Positions 62,195-64,000 of a stretch of DNA of 64,000 nucleotides are shown piece after piece. The stretch's first letter is position 1; each line of letters starts with the position of its first letter. The DNA comes from Paenibacillus azoreducens (GTDB taxonomy: Bacteria > Bacillota > Bacilli > Paenibacillales > Paenibacillaceae): NCBI RefSeq assembly GCF_021654775.1, contig NZ_AP025343.1, forward strand, positions 806,001 through 870,000, written 5' to 3'. The position numbers and the translations under genes are program-made. Below the pieces are notes generated by a model. It saw only the letters and a list, made by a program, of their open reading frames with translations, had not been told where the DNA came from and searched no databases.

Positions 62195-62366
62195 GTGTTC
62201 AAAAAGGTCGGTTTTCAGCACCAAGAAGATTGGATAAAGCTAGGGACTGAGGAGCGGAGCGTACGTAGTGGGTACGTGAGCACCGGAAGGCCCGGCTGAA
62301 TTCAAGATTCGATGTCGAACCTGCTTCCCGATTTACTTCGTGATCAAAAGCGGACTTTTTGAACAA
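62195..62366. repeat. Structured intergenic repeat with inverted ends
   Basis: GTTCAAAAAGGTCGGTTTT (62197-62215) is inverted as AAAAGCGGACTTTTTGAAC (62346-62364), 16 of 19 bases matching. Between them are GC-rich hairpins, such as GTACG around 62260 and 62270. No coding capacity. Layout of a MITE or structured palindromic element. Confidence 0.55.
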
Positions 62367-62395
62367 CCTCTAGAAGAAGGGAGTAAGCATGGAAT

Positions 62396-62455
62396 TTTAA
62401 CCAAGTTGCGCCTCTTTCGGTATATAATGATGGAAACATGCTTTTGCCATGAATC
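62396..62455 (-). pseudogene. Fragment of a paralogue of the 63666-63920 gene
   Basis: On the minus strand the sequence encodes MAKACFHHYIPKEAQLG then a stop, matching the first 17 residues of the small protein encoded at 63666-63920 (MAKVLLHHYMPGRAQLG). Only the beginning remains. Confidence 0.7.
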
Positions 62456-62535
62456 AAAATGGATTGGCTGGCTTCAGTTATTGGGAATAAGGCTAATCAT
62501 AAAATAACGACGAAGTGGAAAGAGAAGTGGGAGAA

Positions 62536-63213
62536 ATGGTTGAAATCCTGTCCATTAATGTAGGTAAACCGATGCAGGTACAGTTTCATCAAAAAGAGGT
62601 GTCCACAGGCATTTATAAGACTCCCGTTGAAGAACCGTTGTTTTTATCTTACTTAAACTTTGCCGGGGACGGACAAGCAGACCTTGCTCACCATGGGGGC
62701 AGGGAGAAGGCGGTGTGCGTTTATTCCTACGACCACTACCCCTATTGGGAAAAAGTACTTCAGAAAACCTTGGATTACGGCGCTTTCGGTGAGAATTTAA
62801 CCATAAGGGGCTTGTTGGAAACAGAGGTTTGCATCGGCGATGTTTTTCAGCTTGGCGAAGCGGTGGTTCAGGTCAGCCAACCGAGACAGCCTTGTTATAA
62901 GTTGTCGTTAAAGTACGGACTTACCGATATGCCGTTGAAGGTGCAGGATACGGGCTTTACCGGATTTTATTTTCGCGTGCTGGAAGAGGGTGTTGTATCG
63001 CGAGCGGACGGTTTGACTAAAATCCACTCCCATCCAAAAGCGATCACGGTGGATTATGCCAACCACATTATGCATCGCGACAAAAATAATATTGAAGGCA
63101 TACAGCGCATTCTTGAAGTGGAAGAACTGTCGGTCAACTGGAGAAATACGTTTATGAAGCGTCTGGGCGGGCAGGAAACGGATCCAAGCGAGAGACTGAG
63201 CGGCAAGGCATGA
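62536..63213 (+). CDS. MOSC-domain protein (YiiM-like)
   Basis: A 225-residue protein from ATG 62536 behind GTGGGAG (GTG 62515 is a possible longer start). MOSC features: HHGGREKAVCVYSYDHY near residue 55, GAFGENLTIRG near 85 and the conserved cysteine in SQPRQPCYKL near 120. The C-terminal three-helix extension (GIQRILEVEELSVNWRNTF) is that of YiiM. YiiM proteins take part in molybdenum-cofactor-dependent reduction of N-hydroxylated compounds. It stands alone, flanked by repeats. Confidence 0.92.
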   Translation: MVEILSINVGKPMQVQFHQKEVSTGIYKTPVEEPLFLSYLNFAGDGQADLAHHGGREKAVCVYSYDHYPYWEKVLQKTLDYGAFGENLTIRGLLETEVCIGDVFQLGEAVVQVSQPRQPCYKLSLKYGLTDMPLKVQDTGFTGFYFRVLEEGVVSRADGLTKIHSHPKAITVDYANHIMHRDKNNIEGIQRILEVEELSVNWRNTFMKRLGGQETDPSERLSGKA

Positions 63214-63289
63214 TGGGTGAGGGCGGCGGTACCGGCGGATAAAGCGTACGTCGCAGATTAGCAGCGGATATGAGCGGTTCCAGAGAGCA

Positions 63290-63470
63290 ATTGTTGCGAA
63301 AGTGCATCCTTTTTTGTTAATTTCCTCTAAAAAAATAAAATTCTTGCGTTTGTACATCCTTTTTAGGGAGATTCATCAAAATTAGCCTAAGCAGCCCGAA
63401 AAACCTGTGCTTTTGCAACAATTCATGAGATAGTGGCGGAACTACGTTCAAAAGGATGCAGTTTTGCAAG
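63290..63470. repeat. MITE-like element with 20-bp inverted ends
   Basis: TTGCGAAAGTGCATCCTTTT (63294-63313) is inverted as AAAAGGATGCAGTTTTGCAA (63450-63469), 18 of 20 bases matching. A related GTTTGTACATCCTTTTT lies inside near 63350. No coding capacity. Confidence 0.55.
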
Positions 63471-63510
63471 CTTTTTTCAAACCTATCATTTCCGGGAAGC
63501 GCATCCTGAT

Positions 63511-63577
63511 ATCGCAAAAAAACATCCCTAAACGCGGTCTGTATTCCTAGAGAGTACGTCGATTTACGTTTTTCTTA
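63511..63577 (+). repeat. 69-bp dispersed repeat, copy 3
   Basis: A 67-base version of the repeat at 47828 and 50370, with core AAACGCGGTCTGTATTCCTA and GAGTACGTCGATTTACG, not next to any gene. Confidence 0.82.
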
Positions 63578-63611
63578 CAGGTTACGGAATTTGTGAATTT
63601 TTTTAAGGGGT

Positions 63612-63663
63612 CCCCGCAAAGTACTTGGAATAAACAACAAAGCATAGTTTCCACTTTGTGGGG
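63612..63663. repeat. 52-bp dispersed hairpin repeat, copy 2
   Basis: CCCCGCAAAGT (63612-63622) pairs with ACTTTGTGGGG (63653-63663) across 30 bases, the same as 2443-2494, including the preceding GGGGT and GGAATA in the loop. Confidence 0.6.
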
Positions 63664-63665
63664 GG

Positions 63666-63920
63666 TTAAATAAGCTTTTTGATTGCATCCCATAAAGGCT
63701 TGATTTTCGAAGGTTCAGGAATATGTTCAAAGATCCAAGTTTCTTCCCTTTGAATCAAACATACGATGTCTTTGCTTGCGGATGGATGAGAATGAATTCC
63801 AGCTTTATTTACGATCGATTCCCATTCATGAACCAAGGGAGAAGGGAGTGAGCTTTGGATCGTTTTTAAACCTAGCTGCGCCCGACCTGGCATGTAATGA
63901 TGGAGCAGTACTTTTGCCAT
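63666..63920 (-). CDS. Small protein of unknown function
   Basis: An 84-residue soluble protein from ATG 63918-63920, with AAAAGG about 14 bases upstream on its strand. No family recognised and no signal peptide. The existence of a decayed paralogue at 62396-62455 shows that the frame is a real gene family, at least in the past. The remaining 80 bases of the window show only its promoter region. Confidence 0.6.
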   Translation of the reverse strand: MAKVLLHHYMPGRAQLGLKTIQSSLPSPLVHEWESIVNKAGIHSHPSASKDIVCLIQREETWIFEHIPEPSKIKPLWDAIKKLI

Positions 63921-64000
63921 GCATGCAATGCCTTTTCTAGTACCATTTCTTTCCCTCCCTTTTTCGGGTCACATTCATTTGAATGTTATTATTAAATTAT

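Overview
The window is chromosomal DNA of a Gram-positive, endospore-former-type Firmicute, most likely Paenibacillus or a close relative. The signs are strong AGGAGG-type ribosome binding sites with frequent GTG/TTG starts, an SLH-domain surface hydrolase, stalk-domain (copper amine oxidase N-terminal) proteins, a Yxd/Bce-type peptide-sensing operon ending in a YxeA-like gene, MntR- and Fur-like boxes, and many short repeats. No rRNA, tRNA or CRISPR array was seen.

Layout. 1-3.8 kb: a LysR regulator diverges from a thiosulfate uptake/reduction cluster: a YeeE/TsuA-type transporter split over two genes, a TusA-like carrier between them, and a thioredoxin-reductase-like flavoprotein fused to a thioredoxin-like domain. 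3.9-15.7 kb: a long co-directional operon for an atypical Tad-like envelope machine: a membrane protein with a dead GGDEF domain, a TadZ-like ATPase, a SAF/CpaB-like protein, two more ParA-like proteins, a TadA-type ATPase, a fused TadB-TadC protein and four short one-helix pseudopilin-like proteins.

15.7-30.0 kb: a tandem array of five copies, in different states of decay, of one module. The module is a divergent immunity-type lipoprotein, a lipase toxin with a C-terminal type VII signal (TslA-like), a stalk-domain protein and a giant secreted protein, closed by a conserved terminator hairpin. Five lipoproteins, two lipases, two stalk proteins and one giant protein are intact; the rest are deletion remnants. 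A class C-like group II intron sits just behind one of the terminators.

30.1-44.4 kb: a divergent type VII (ESX/WXG100) secretion locus: four WXG100-like proteins, an EssC-type ATPase without FHA domains, a VWA protein, YukD, a membrane kinase-like protein, an unknown protein, a 1648-residue RHS/YD toxin with a low-GC tip, and its candidate immunity gene. An identical promoter layout (CGACA-N-ATTTTTCA, then TATAAT 29 bases from the motif start) precedes the Tad-like operon, its SAF gene and essC, which suggests that the Tad-like and type VII loci are one regulated unit that exports the lipases and the RHS toxin.

45-64 kb: ordinary chromosome with repeats. It holds a Fur-box ferredoxin-NADP reductase, a Fur-box AraC regulator whose 3' end is replaced by a 69-bp dispersed repeat, a MarR regulator, an IS110 element with a possible bridge RNA, MntH behind an MntR box, an SLH serine hydrolase, a ComP/ComA-like two-component system, a YxdJKLM-YxeA-like operon, a MOSC protein, several MITE-like elements and a small unknown gene. 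All assignments are from reading the sequence; no database search was run.
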